Below, in pieces: positions 27,369-36,647 of a stretch of DNA of 64,000 nt. Within the stretch, counting starts at the first letter, position 1, and every line of letters begins with the position of its first letter. Below the pieces are notes generated by a model. That model was not told where the DNA came from, did no database searches, and worked only from the letters and a program-made list of their open reading frames with translations. Both the position numbers and the translations under genes were made by a program. This DNA is from Christiangramia lutea (GTDB taxonomy: Bacteria; Bacteroidota; Bacteroidia; Flavobacteriales; Flavobacteriaceae), in NCBI RefSeq assembly GCF_022489035.1, contig NZ_JAKVTV010000001.1:1332026-1396025 (forward strand), read 5' to 3'.

Positions 27369-28493
27369 ATGCTTAAGAATTCTAAAATATACATTGCCGG
27401 CCATAGAGGCCTGGTGGGGAGAGCAATTATTAAAAGATTGAAGGATAAGGGATATCGGAATTTCATTACCAGGGACAAAACCGAACTGGACCTTCGAGAG
27501 AGTGAATCTGTAGAAAAATTTTTTCAGAAAGAAAAACCAGAATTTGTTTTCCTTGCTGCTGCCAAGGTTGGCGGAATCGTTGCTAATAATAAGTACAGGG
27601 CAGATTTTCTATATGAGAATTTGATGATACAAACCAATGTAATCCATCAAAGTTACCTAAGCGGCGTTAAAAAATTAATGTTCCTGGGCAGTACCTGTAT
27701 TTACCCGAAAAATTGTCCTCAACCAATAAAAGAGGAATATATGCTTACAGGAAGTCTTGAGTACACTAATGAGCCCTATGCAATTGCAAAAATTGCTGGA
27801 ATGAAAATGTGTGAAGCCTATAATCTGCAGTATGGAACAAATTTTATCTCGGCAATGCCAACCAATTTATATGGTCCCGGAGATAATTTTGACCTTGAAA
27901 AATCACATGTTCTCCCCGCTCTTTTAAGAAAGATGTTTATAGGTAAGTTAATTGAAAATAAAGATTGGGATGGATTGCGTAATCATTTAGCACAAAAGCC
28001 TCTCCCGAACCTGCAATCTTCAGAGAGTGAAAAAGCGATTCTAGAACATCTTCGGAAGTATGGGATACTGGTAGATGAGGGAAGAGTTAAAGTTGAAATT
28101 TGGGGAAGTGGAAAACCCTTAAGGGAGTTTTTATGGAGTGAGGATATGGCCGATGCTTGCGTTTTTTTGATGGAAAAAATTAATTTTTCAGATGTAGTTT
28201 CTTCCATTAAATCCAAGGAAATTAGGAATACTCATATAAATATTGGTTCCGGGCTTGAAGTTTCTATTAAGGAGCTGGCCTGGCTTATCAAAGAAATTGT
28301 TGGTTTTGAAGGCGAATTATTCTTTAACACAGATAAAAAAGACGGAACTATGAGAAAAGTCACCGATACCTCTAAATTGGAAGATCTTGGCTGGACATAT
28401 TCTGTCAAACTAACGGAAGGAATAAAAAGAATGGTTTCTGAAATTGAAAAAAAGGAGTTTAATACTCAGGGATCAGAAGTAATTGTACAGTGA
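27369..28493 (+). CDS. fcl: GDP-L-fucose synthase
   Basis: 374 residues. It epimerises and reduces GDP-4-keto-6-deoxymannose to GDP-L-fucose. The cofactor motif is GHRGLVGRAII, the active site FLGSTCIYPKNCPQPIKEE, and the catalytic pair Y137/K141 in NEPYAIAKIAGMKM. It is about 50 residues longer than the E. coli enzyme. The extra segment lies near residues 197-240 (from ENKDWDGL to VDEGRVKVE), where Bacteroidota Fcl proteins commonly carry an insertion. The stop overlaps a possible GTG start of the next gene (GTGA), another sign of translational coupling. Confidence 0.94.
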   Translation: MLKNSKIYIAGHRGLVGRAIIKRLKDKGYRNFITRDKTELDLRESESVEKFFQKEKPEFVFLAAAKVGGIVANNKYRADFLYENLMIQTNVIHQSYLSGVKKLMFLGSTCIYPKNCPQPIKEEYMLTGSLEYTNEPYAIAKIAGMKMCEAYNLQYGTNFISAMPTNLYGPGDNFDLEKSHVLPALLRKMFIGKLIENKDWDGLRNHLAQKPLPNLQSSESEKAILEHLRKYGILVDEGRVKVEIWGSGKPLREFLWSEDMADACVFLMEKINFSDVVSSIKSKEIRNTHINIGSGLEVSIKELAWLIKEIVGFEGELFFNTDKKDGTMRKVTDTSKLEDLGWTYSVKLTEGIKRMVSEIEKKEFNTQGSEVIVQ

Positions 28494-28558
28494 ATGAATC
28501 ACCCACTTGCTTTAAATCGAGAAATTCTGGAAGAATTCATCTGCGGAAAAATCGAAGA

Positions 28559-30133
28559 ATGTTAGAAGGCTTTGGAATTACTAACAAAAAGTTCTGGAAA
28601 TTTTGGGGTCTGACTTTAATAATCATCTCGGCCATTTTCATTGCAGAAATGGATGTAGCTCCCTATCTGGATGAAGATGAATTTATGATCGTTGATCTTG
28701 GCCGGATTATCCTTCATCCCGAAACTGGATGGTCAATCACCTGGATGATGGATAGAAATGAGCCTGCTTTCGTGTTCTTTTATATTGGCCCAGTGATCTT
28801 TGAATTATCCTACCAGCTCTTAGGTGAGTTTGGCCCACGCCTCTTGGGTTTATTAGGTGCTTTATTTGCTTCTACCATGATACTTTTATGGTTAAAGTCC
28901 AGGAATACAAAATTATTATTTGCCGCCATATTGAGTTTAGTATTTCTCCTGGATCCGGTCTTTGTCCAGTCTTATACCCTGGGAAGATTAGATGGCTGGG
29001 CGATTGGATTCTGCTTGCTTGCTTGCTGTATACTTAGGTCTGGATTGGGTAAGGAAAGTGTAAATGGGCAAATAATTGCGGCCGGAGTTTGTTTTTCACT
29101 TGCATTATTTGTCTGGCCTTCAGCAGCTTTTCTGTTTCCCTTAATTCTTGGGGAGCTGTATTTTTTAATGATTTCTCAGAATGTTCATCAGAATTTCAAA
29201 GTTAAAATTCTGAAACCCTTATCGGTTTTTTCAATTACCGTGGTAATCGTAAGTGTTGCACTTTTAATTCCCATCGCCACTAAGTTTTACGCTTATTTCA
29301 CGAACATTCTTGACGGAATTTTAGTAAATGTTTTTCGAGGTCAGAATGTGGGTGAACAGTCAGGTCAGATTTTAAGTTTAGACCCGGCTTTGGAACTACT
29401 TAGAGGATTAAAGTATACACCTGTTTTATTCATTCTGGCAATTACCGCGGCAATTTTAAAGAGAGATCTTGTTCTGATTTTAAGTAGCCTTGCTGCTATC
29501 TTAATGATGTATTTGACCGTTGTTTATTTGCACAGGATACAATATTTACTGCCCTATCTTGTGGCCCTTACGGCTGGATTGTACCAGGAAAGATCTTTTA
29601 ATACCGGTCTCACCATACTTAAACTTAGAACTTCAAATTTAAAATATCTTTCCGGAGCTGTATTGTTATTTTGGGTTGTGGCTGTGTCTCTGGTAATTCG
29701 TTCGTTTCTGGCGATCGAAAATAGCCAGGAAAGGGATAGAGATCTTGTTTTTCAGGCCGCGGTGAATATGATAGGCCCAGGTGATCACCACGTTTATATT
29801 AGTGCTCCGGAATTTTATATAGCGGGGAGAACCCTTGGATGGAAAATGTTTCGACGCTATGGTGCAATTGGCGATCCGCTTACTTCTGAGTCCATAAAAC
29901 CCATTGTGCCTAAAATGGAATATGTGATTTTGAGGGAATGGGAAGTCACCGAGAATTTTGATAGTCTTCTTGACGAAAAAGGCTTTTCTAGAGCTGAATG
30001 GTATACTTTGTATAAAGAGCCAGTATCTGGTTTTGATGGCCAAATAACTAATGAACATCGTTTGCGTAATTTGTTTTCAATTTTTGAACATCCTTATGGG
30101 CCCTATAAGTTGTATTCGAGGCAAGCTGATTAA
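28559..30133 (+). CDS. Multi-pass GT-C-like membrane glycosyltransferase, copy 1
   Basis: 524 residues from the ATG at 28559. A GTG at 28490, overlapping the fcl stop, would add 23 polar residues. I prefer 28559 because the tandem paralogue has the same short lead before its first membrane segment. About ten to eleven membrane helices, plus a C-terminal soluble part of ~130 residues. The first outer loop carries YLDEDEFMIVDLGR, acidic pairs in the place where PMT/ArnT-type (GT-C) enzymes have their catalytic D/E. Such enzymes transfer a sugar from a polyprenyl-phosphate carrier on the periplasmic side. No exact family is named with confidence. Confidence 0.65.
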   Translation: MLEGFGITNKKFWKFWGLTLIIISAIFIAEMDVAPYLDEDEFMIVDLGRIILHPETGWSITWMMDRNEPAFVFFYIGPVIFELSYQLLGEFGPRLLGLLGALFASTMILLWLKSRNTKLLFAAILSLVFLLDPVFVQSYTLGRLDGWAIGFCLLACCILRSGLGKESVNGQIIAAGVCFSLALFVWPSAAFLFPLILGELYFLMISQNVHQNFKVKILKPLSVFSITVVIVSVALLIPIATKFYAYFTNILDGILVNVFRGQNVGEQSGQILSLDPALELLRGLKYTPVLFILAITAAILKRDLVLILSSLAAILMMYLTVVYLHRIQYLLPYLVALTAGLYQERSFNTGLTILKLRTSNLKYLSGAVLLFWVVAVSLVIRSFLAIENSQERDRDLVFQAAVNMIGPGDHHVYISAPEFYIAGRTLGWKMFRRYGAIGDPLTSESIKPIVPKMEYVILREWEVTENFDSLLDEKGFSRAEWYTLYKEPVSGFDGQITNEHRLRNLFSIFEHPYGPYKLYSRQAD

Positions 30134-30163
30134 GTAATTATTCGGGAAAATGATAGCAGCATT

Positions 30164-31843
30164 TTGATTAGGTTTTTTCAAAATTTAGAGAATATTCCTC
30201 GTTTTGGCTGGATAACCTGGATTCTTATACTTGTTTTAGTATTTGCTATTCAGTTAATAACCTTAGACGATCTGTTACATATTTATAAAGACCAGGTCCA
30301 GATTACAGATTATGGCAGGTTAACCCTAAACCCCGGAAGTGAGTGGTCTTTAACCTGGAGATTAGCAGAGGAAAAACCAATTTTATTATGGTCTTACTTA
30401 GGGCCTATGATCGCGGAATTGAGTTATCATCTTAGTGGAGCCTCTGGAATAGGTTCCCGGATCGCAGCTCTCCTGGGAGGGATGTTTGCGGCAACTATGA
30501 TGTTTGGATGGTTGAAATCCATGAAAGTTTCAGCTTATGCTGCTTTTGGATTGAGCCTGGCAATTCTCCTTGATCCTTTGTTCGTCCTGTCTCAACGTCT
30601 AGGAAGGATGGATAGCTGGGTGATCGCTCTTTGTGTAGCAGCTTGCTGGGTATTACGGGAAACATCCAATAGAAGATCAGGCTCAGTTAAAAATCTGATA
30701 CTGGCAGGTTCACTGGCTGTAATTGCGGGGATGACCTGGCCTTCAGCAGTATTTTTGTATCCGCTCATAATTCTGGAGCTAATCAAATCTGAACAGGGCG
30801 AAAGAACTTTTGGTGAGAATTGGAAAAAAGTAGGGTTGAAACTTGGCTACTTTTGTCTAGGCGGCTTAATTACTGGCATAGTTTTATTAATTCCCATTCG
30901 GGAGAACCTAATGATAATCTTTGGGGATATGTCTACGATGGTTTCCAGGAATGTGAATTCTTCTGAGGGTATTTTTAAAAGTCTATTTTCTTTTTTCGAC
31001 CTTCAGGTTTGGTTCAAACTAATTAAAATTCATTTAAAAACCCTAAGTGTTTTTCTTCCCCTCCTAGCACTTGTAGCAATCGTTTTTAAAAGGAATAAAG
31101 GATTAATAATCGTAACCTTAGTAAGCATTTTTCTAATCTTTTCTTCTCTGGTTTATGAATTCAGAGCTTTATATCTACTTCCATATTTCACTGCACTTTC
31201 AGGTACAATTTTTCTTGAAAATAAAGGGGAACCAATTAAAATTAGATTTGTAAAGCTTGGAAATATTGGACTGTCGGTTCTGGTGCTATGGTCAATAGGA
31301 ATTTCACTTTTTTTAAGAACGGGGATGGCTATGGATAATAAGTCTGACGGATTTCTGAATAATATCTATGAATCAGCCAGTTCTACAATTGGTGAGGGAC
31401 CATTTAAAGTCTTTCTTGGTTTTAATTATGAATTTTATTTCGCCGGGCGTTCCCTGGACTGGCAATTATACAACCCTTACGTAAAGTATGAATTTGACGA
31501 GGAGGGAAACTGGATTAGCGACAATAAGTACGAACCGAAAGCTCAGTTCGAAAATCTGCTTTCAAAGATGGATTATGCCATTTTTAAAGAAAGTGAGATG
31601 AACAACGAACTGGAGAAACAATTAATAAATTCAGGATTAATTTATCGTAGAGTCTTGAATCCTGATGAAAAGATAGCCTCTAGTAAGAGGGTTTTCGAGA
31701 ATCCAACGAAAGAAAAAATTCTTTGGTATCTAAACGGAGGGGATACTAAGGTCTCATATCTTCTTTATGGCAGGACAATTCTGCAAGAAAAAGAAAAGAA
31801 GGATGAGCTCAGCCATAAGCTGAACCTAGCTCAGAAAGAATAA
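30164..31843 (+). CDS. Multi-pass GT-C-like membrane glycosyltransferase, copy 2
   Basis: 559 residues and clearly paralogous to the preceding gene. SEWSLTWRLAEEKPILLWSYLGP aligns with GWSITWMMDRNEPAFVFFYIGP, and LDPLFVLSQRLGRMDSWVIALC aligns with LDPVFVQSYTLGRLDGWAIGFC. The start must be TTG (30164), because no ATG, GTG or earlier TTG follows the last stop in frame. That last stop is the TAA of copy 1, in the same frame and only 30 bases back. The acidic loop has changed: LDEDEF of copy 1 is YKDQVQ here, so only one of the four acidic residues is kept. It ends with a helical, charged tail. Confidence 0.65.
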   Translation: MIRFFQNLENIPRFGWITWILILVLVFAIQLITLDDLLHIYKDQVQITDYGRLTLNPGSEWSLTWRLAEEKPILLWSYLGPMIAELSYHLSGASGIGSRIAALLGGMFAATMMFGWLKSMKVSAYAAFGLSLAILLDPLFVLSQRLGRMDSWVIALCVAACWVLRETSNRRSGSVKNLILAGSLAVIAGMTWPSAVFLYPLIILELIKSEQGERTFGENWKKVGLKLGYFCLGGLITGIVLLIPIRENLMIIFGDMSTMVSRNVNSSEGIFKSLFSFFDLQVWFKLIKIHLKTLSVFLPLLALVAIVFKRNKGLIIVTLVSIFLIFSSLVYEFRALYLLPYFTALSGTIFLENKGEPIKIRFVKLGNIGLSVLVLWSIGISLFLRTGMAMDNKSDGFLNNIYESASSTIGEGPFKVFLGFNYEFYFAGRSLDWQLYNPYVKYEFDEEGNWISDNKYEPKAQFENLLSKMDYAIFKESEMNNELEKQLINSGLIYRRVLNPDEKIASSKRVFENPTKEKILWYLNGGDTKVSYLLYGRTILQEKEKKDELSHKLNLAQKE

Positions 31844-31973
31844 TTTAAGCTTTAAAATTTCAACGGCTTCTGTTTATTATTTAGGTAAAGGATGATTTTC
31901 TTCAAATAACATCCGGCTGCATTACTCGTCTAGATCTGAATTTAAATTAAATAACAATTAAAATTTTTCAACC

Positions 31974-33011
31974 ATGGTAAACGTAGGTATAATTGGATAT
32001 GGATATTGGGGTCCTAATCTCGTACGTAATTTTTTTGCAGCAGACGGGTGTTACGTAAAAATGGTCGCAGATGCGCGTCTGGGGAGATTGGAACAATTGA
32101 AAAAAGTTTTTCCTTCCATTCTCGCGGTTAAATCTGCAGAGGAGATCATTAAAAACCCCGATATCGATGCCGTGGTAATTGCGACGCCGGTTTCTGCTCA
32201 TTTTGAACTTGCTAAAAAAGCTTTACTTCAAGGAAAACACGTGCTGGTTGAGAAACCTATGACCGCTTCCGTGGAAGAGGCTGAGATCCTTATAAATATT
32301 GCCGAACAGAAAGGATTATTATTAATGGTAGATCATACTTTCCTTTATACTGGTGCAGTTCAGAAAATGAGGCAATTAATTAATAATAATGAACTGGGGA
32401 ATATAAAATACGTTGATTCTACCAGGATCAATCTGGGGCTCTTCCAGTCTGATATTAATGTGCTGTGGGACCTTGCTCCGCACGACCTGTCAATATTAAG
32501 TTATCTGGTAGATGAGACAGCTTACAGTGTAAATGCTCGCGGTATCACCCACACCTGTAACGGCATTGAAAACATTGCTTACCTCACTGTGAATTTTCCA
32601 TCAGGACTTATTGCTCATTTTAATTGTTCCTGGACCAGTCCGGTTAAAGTTAGAATGATGCTTATTGGGGGAGATGAAAAGATGATACTTTACAATGATC
32701 TGGAAAACACAGAAAAGATAAAAGTATACGATACCGGATATACTTATTATAACGATGAAGAGAGGCAACAGGTTCTGGTAGATTACAGAACTGGTGATAT
32801 TCATGTACCTAAAGTGAGCACCACAGAAGCTCTCCTGAATATGGCGAATGATTTTATTTCCTGCATACAAACTGGGAATAAACCAGAATCTTCATGTAAT
32901 CTAGGTCTGGAGGTGGTTAAAATTCTAGAAGCTTCTACTATTTCAATCAAAAACCAGGGCCGGGAGGTTGTTGTTGAAAATCAATCAACACCAGTTGCTT
33001 TTAACGTATAA
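31974..33011 (+). CDS. Gfo/Idh/MocA-family sugar-nucleotide dehydrogenase
   Basis: 345 residues. The NAD(P) Rossmann motif is GIIGYGYWGPNLVRNFF, followed by AVVIATPVSAHFELAKKALL, and the family motif is VEKPMTASVEEAE. The relation to WlbA/WbpB-type enzymes is suggested by the neighbours: an acetyltransferase and a DegT aminotransferase follow in the same order as in wlbA-B-C-type operons that oxidise C3 of a UDP-sugar for amination. A 130-base gap precedes it without a clear promoter, though a weak internal one is possible. Substrate not determined. Confidence 0.85.
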   Translation: MVNVGIIGYGYWGPNLVRNFFAADGCYVKMVADARLGRLEQLKKVFPSILAVKSAEEIIKNPDIDAVVIATPVSAHFELAKKALLQGKHVLVEKPMTASVEEAEILINIAEQKGLLLMVDHTFLYTGAVQKMRQLINNNELGNIKYVDSTRINLGLFQSDINVLWDLAPHDLSILSYLVDETAYSVNARGITHTCNGIENIAYLTVNFPSGLIAHFNCSWTSPVKVRMMLIGGDEKMILYNDLENTEKIKVYDTGYTYYNDEERQQVLVDYRTGDIHVPKVSTTEALLNMANDFISCIQTGNKPESSCNLGLEVVKILEASTISIKNQGREVVVENQSTPVAFNV

Positions 33012-33023
33012 ATATTATTAGTC

Positions 33024-33527
33024 ATGGAAACGATTTCAAGCGATGAGAATTATAGGGTTCTCAATAATGTCCGGATAGGGAAGGATGTAAAGATCTTCAG
33101 TTTTGTGAATGCCTATGGTTGCAGCATAAATGACGGGAGTAAAATCGGGACGTTCGTCGAGATTCAGAAAGGTGCAAGCATTGGCAGAAATTGTAAAATA
33201 TCCAGTCATACCTTCATTTGTGAAGGTGTAGAAATTGCCGACAGGGTATTTATTGGGCACAACGTAACTTTTATAAACGACAAATTCCCACGTGCTACTA
33301 ATGAAGATGGCACTCCCCAAACAGAAGCCGACTGGAATTGTGAGAAAACATATGTACAGGAAGGAGCATCTATAGGTTCCAGCGCAACTATTCTTTGTGG
33401 AATCACTATAGGCAAGGGCGCTATTATCGGTGCCGGTTCTGTAGTGACCAAAGACGTTCCGGAAAATGCTGTGGTGGCAGGTAATCCTGCCAGGGTAATT
33501 AAGTATTTAGAAAAAAAACTAGTTTGA
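33024..33527 (+). CDS. Hexapeptide-repeat N-acetyltransferase (WlbB/FdtC-like)
   Basis: 167 residues, left-handed beta-helix built from hexapeptide repeats ([50 protein letters not shown]). The ending [13 protein letters not shown] is typical of acetyl-CoA-dependent sugar acetyltransferases. It lies 12 bases after the dehydrogenase and 1 base before the aminotransferase, so it should acetylate the amino group that the aminotransferase installs, as WlbB does on UDP-3-amino sugars. Confidence 0.85.
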   Translation: METISSDENYRVLNNVRIGKDVKIFSFVNAYGCSINDGSKIGTFVEIQKGASIGRNCKISSHTFICEGVEIADRVFIGHNVTFINDKFPRATNEDGTPQTEADWNCEKTYVQEGASIGSSATILCGITIGKGAIIGAGSVVTKDVPENAVVAGNPARVIKYLEKKLV

Positions 33528-33528
33528 G

Positions 33529-34653
33529 ATGATCAATTCAACTGTAAATATGCATATACCTTTTTTGGATTTAAAAGGTCAGCACCAGCAAATAAAAAAT
33601 AAGGTTTTTGAAGCCTTTGAAGAGGTTTATGAAAATACGGCATTTTCGGGCGGATCTTTCGTTGAGAAATTTGAAGATCGTTTCGCAGAATTTTGTGATA
33701 CCAAATATGCCGTAGGTGTTAATAATGGAACTTCCGCCTTACAGCTTGCGATCATTGCCCTTGGTATTGGTGCTGGTGATGAGGTGATAATTCCGGCAAA
33801 TACATTCATTGCTACCGCCTGGGGAGTATCCTATAGTGGTGCTACTCCGGTGTTCGTAGACTGTACTTCAGATACCTGGCAGTTGGATGCCTCTAAAATT
33901 GAAGAGAAAATAAATAGTAAAACAAAAGCAATTATTGGGGTTCACTTGTATGGGCAGCCTTTTGATATCAGTGAGGTTCAGTCTATTTGTGATAAATATG
34001 GACTTTTCCTTCTTGAGGATGCTGCACAGGCACAGGGAGCCAAATTTAACGGCGTTCCCGTAGGCGGATTTGGAGAAATGGCGTGTTTCAGCTTTTATCC
34101 GGGAAAAAATCTTGGTGCTTGTGGAGAAGCAGGAGGAGTAACCACTAATCATGAAAAATATTATGAAAAGCTGAAAGGTTTAAGGAATCATGGTTGTAAA
34201 AAACGATACTATCATGATGAACTGGGCTACAACATGCGAATGGGGGGACTAGAAGCAGCTTCCTTAGCCGTAAAGATCGAATATTTACCATCCTGGAATC
34301 AACGCCGAAAAGAGATCGCAAGAAAATATAGAGAAGGTATCGTAAATCCAATGATCAAAATGCAGGCTCAGCCAGGCTGGGCAGATTCTGTTTATCATTT
34401 ATTTGTGGTGACTACCCAAAATAGAAAGGAACTTTTGAATTATCTAAATGACCGGAACATATTTCCCGGGATGCACTATCCCGTTCCCTGTCATCTACAA
34501 AAGGCTTATAGTGCATTGGGGTACAAGGTAGGAGATTGTCCAAACTCTGAATTCCTGGCAGATCATTGCCTGTCTCTACCTATGTATGCCGAGTTGACCG
34601 ATGATATGGTCGAGTACGTTATTGATGTTGTAAACGCTTATGGCAACCAATAG
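33529..34653 (+). CDS. DegT/DnrJ/EryC1/StrS-family PLP aminotransferase (WlbC/FdtB-like)
   Basis: 374 residues. The nucleotide-sugar aminotransferase fold has VGVNNGTSALQLAIIALGIG at the cofactor phosphate region, LLEDAAQAQGAKFNG with the cofactor-binding Asp, and the PLP lysine K193 in FSFYPGKNLGACGEAG. The HYPVPCHLQKAYSALG block near the C-terminus is usual for 3-ketosugar aminotransferases. With the two preceding genes it forms a dehydrogenase-acetyltransferase-aminotransferase set that should yield an N-acetylated 3-amino sugar. The last 14 bases overlap the next gene. Confidence 0.9.
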   Translation: MINSTVNMHIPFLDLKGQHQQIKNKVFEAFEEVYENTAFSGGSFVEKFEDRFAEFCDTKYAVGVNNGTSALQLAIIALGIGAGDEVIIPANTFIATAWGVSYSGATPVFVDCTSDTWQLDASKIEEKINSKTKAIIGVHLYGQPFDISEVQSICDKYGLFLLEDAAQAQGAKFNGVPVGGFGEMACFSFYPGKNLGACGEAGGVTTNHEKYYEKLKGLRNHGCKKRYYHDELGYNMRMGGLEAASLAVKIEYLPSWNQRRKEIARKYREGIVNPMIKMQAQPGWADSVYHLFVVTTQNRKELLNYLNDRNIFPGMHYPVPCHLQKAYSALGYKVGDCPNSEFLADHCLSLPMYAELTDDMVEYVIDVVNAYGNQ

Positions 34654-35290
34654 AGAAAAACTGGTCATCTTTCCGTTTAACGGAAATGGACTGGAGGCCC
34701 TTGATTGTCTGGATCCTGGGAAATTCGATTTCATAGGATTTATAGATGACGATTCTAATAAGAAGTCTGACGAATTCCAGATCTTCTCCAGGGGTATCCT
34801 TCAAAAAAATCCTGATTTGAGAATCCTTGCGGTTCCAGGAGGGCCGGAAAGTTTTATAAGAAGAAAAGAGATTATATCGTCTTTGAGAATTAATGAAGAA
34901 AGATTTGTGACTGTGGTACACCCTTCAGCTTCAATCGGCAGAAATGTAAGTTTGGGAAGGAACTGCCTGATTATGTCCGGAGTTGTTTTAACTAGTAATT
35001 CCATTATAGAAGACCATGTCTGTATTCTACCAAATTCTATAATCCATCATGATTCAAGAATTGGATCATATACCCTCATTGGAAGCAAGGTTGTAATAGC
35101 AGGAAGTACTTCAGTAGGTTCAAATTGCTACATAGGTAGTGGTTCTAATATTAAAAACGGGCTTTCCATTGGTGAAAAATCACTTATTGGAATGGGGAGC
35201 AACATTCTAAAAGATGTGCAAGCCAATTCGAAAATGGTAGGTAATCCTGCCAGGAACTTAAATCTGAGGATAGACCAGGTAATACATTAA
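34640..35290 (+). CDS. PglD/NeuD-family sugar O- or N-acetyltransferase
   Basis: 216 residues with the two-part layout of this family. An N-terminal Rossmann-like UDP-sugar part (~1-85, FIGFIDDDSNKK) is followed by a left-handed beta-helix (VHPSASIGRNVSLGRN, IGSYTLIGSKVVIAG, VGSNCYIGSGSNI) ending in MVGNPARNL. PglD acetylates UDP-4-amino sugars in bacillosamine synthesis, and NeuD acetylates sialic acid. Which sugar is modified here is unclear. The start overlaps the aminotransferase gene by 14 bases. Confidence 0.85.
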   Translation: MATNREKLVIFPFNGNGLEALDCLDPGKFDFIGFIDDDSNKKSDEFQIFSRGILQKNPDLRILAVPGGPESFIRRKEIISSLRINEERFVTVVHPSASIGRNVSLGRNCLIMSGVVLTSNSIIEDHVCILPNSIIHHDSRIGSYTLIGSKVVIAGSTSVGSNCYIGSGSNIKNGLSIGEKSLIGMGSNILKDVQANSKMVGNPARNLNLRIDQVIH

Positions 35291-35299
35291 TCAGTAATT

Positions 35300-36277
35300 A
35301 TGAAGGTTTCAGTAATCATTCCGGTTTTCAACGAAGAGGAGAATATCGAATTCCTGGTTAAGGAGTTGAATTCTTATTTTAAGAAGGAGAAAAGGTTTAG
35401 TACCGAGATCATCTTTGTTAATGATGGATCTACAGATGAAACTTACCTTCACCTTAAAAATGCAAAACATCTTAATTATTCCTATAAAATTCTATCATTT
35501 TCCAGAAATTTTGGGTCACATGCTGCGCTAAGAGCCGGGATTTTACGTGCTGAAGGAGATTTTATCACTTTTATGTATGCCGATCTTCAGGACCCCCTTA
35601 CTCTGGTAAGCAGAATGTTTGATCAGGTCTATAAAAATGGAACAGACATTTGTTGGGCCTTCAGGAATTCTTCTGCCTCTACAGGTACCGAAAAATTATT
35701 TTCTCGAGCCTACGCCAGTTTAATGCGGAAATATGCTGTTCCTAATTTTCCAAAGAAAGGATTTGATATAGTTCTCTTTAGTAGAAAGGTTAAGCAATGC
35801 CTGGATAAGAACCTGGAAAACAACTCATCTGTATTTATCCAGATCCTTAGCCTTGGATTCAAGCAAACGAGCATTACCTACGACAAGCGAGAAAGAAAAC
35901 GGGGGAAATCAAAATGGACATTGTCAAAAAAGATAAAACTCCTTATTGACTCTTTTGTTGCCTTCTCATTTGCACCTATTCGGCTTGTGTCTATCATTGG
36001 TTTGATCTTCTTTATTGTAGGTATCCTCTGGACGGCAATTATAATTGTTCGAAAACTGGTTTATGATGACCTCGCCAGTGGATGGCCGGCACTATTATCT
36101 ATTCTATTGGTAGGATTTGGGATCACCAATATCTCTCTGGGTATTATTGCCGAATATCTCTGGAGAACCTTGGATGCGAGCAGGAAGCGCCCGGCATTCA
36201 TCATAGATGAAATTACCGAAGATACGGAAGTGGTTGAGGTTAAGAAACCAGTGAGAATTCTGAAAGATATAAACTAA
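35300..36277 (+). CDS. GT2 polyprenyl-phosphate glycosyltransferase (ArnC/DPM1/GtrB-like)
   Basis: 325 residues. A GT-A domain with VSVIIPVFNEEENIEFLV at the N-terminus, IIFVNDGSTDET, and the acidic MYADLQDP motif in place of the DxD. The KRERKRGKSKWTLSKKIKLL stretch is characteristic of the DPM1/GtrB/ArnC group. Two membrane helices follow (~226-250 and ~262-286). Such enzymes charge undecaprenyl phosphate with one sugar. One base separates it from a small SMR/ArnE-like membrane protein, a natural partner to flip the charged lipid. Confidence 0.88.
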   Translation: MKVSVIIPVFNEEENIEFLVKELNSYFKKEKRFSTEIIFVNDGSTDETYLHLKNAKHLNYSYKILSFSRNFGSHAALRAGILRAEGDFITFMYADLQDPLTLVSRMFDQVYKNGTDICWAFRNSSASTGTEKLFSRAYASLMRKYAVPNFPKKGFDIVLFSRKVKQCLDKNLENNSSVFIQILSLGFKQTSITYDKRERKRGKSKWTLSKKIKLLIDSFVAFSFAPIRLVSIIGLIFFIVGILWTAIIIVRKLVYDDLASGWPALLSILLVGFGITNISLGIIAEYLWRTLDASRKRPAFIIDEITEDTEVVEVKKPVRILKDIN

Positions 36278-36278
36278 A

Positions 36279-36647
36279 ATGACCAGAACATTGATATATA
36301 TAATGCTTTATGCAGCCCTTAATGTTTCAGGTGCAGCCCTTATTAAATGGCAGTTAAAAGGAAAGAGCCTGGAATCTGTAAGTGAATGGTTAAGGTTAAT
36401 TTTGAACCTAACCTTTGTGGCTGCCTTTGTTCTGATCATACTTTCAGCCCTTGCCTTTTTCAAAGCACTTTCTACTAATAGTTTTTCCATCATTATTCCT
36501 ATTGCTACGGGTATAAATTTCATCTTAACCATAGTTGTAGGTTACTACCTTTTTCAGGATAAATTATCATCACTCTCATTTCTTGGATTCGCACTTATAA
36601 TCGCAGGAATCATTTTACTAAGCATTAATACTAAAGCTCATGGATAA
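36279..36647 (+). CDS. Small four-helix EamA/SMR-type membrane protein (ArnE/ArnF-like)
   Basis: 122 residues with four hydrophobic helices (~2-20, 36-60, 68-88 and 95-117), the size and shape of SMR/EamA half-transporters. In the aminoarabinose system ArnE/ArnF of this family are thought to flip an undecaprenyl-phosphate sugar. It lies one base behind an ArnC-like transferase and overlaps the next gene by 8 bases, so the same role is the best guess. Confidence 0.8.
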   Translation: MTRTLIYIMLYAALNVSGAALIKWQLKGKSLESVSEWLRLILNLTFVAAFVLIILSALAFFKALSTNSFSIIIPIATGINFILTIVVGYYLFQDKLSSLSFLGFALIIAGIILLSINTKAHG

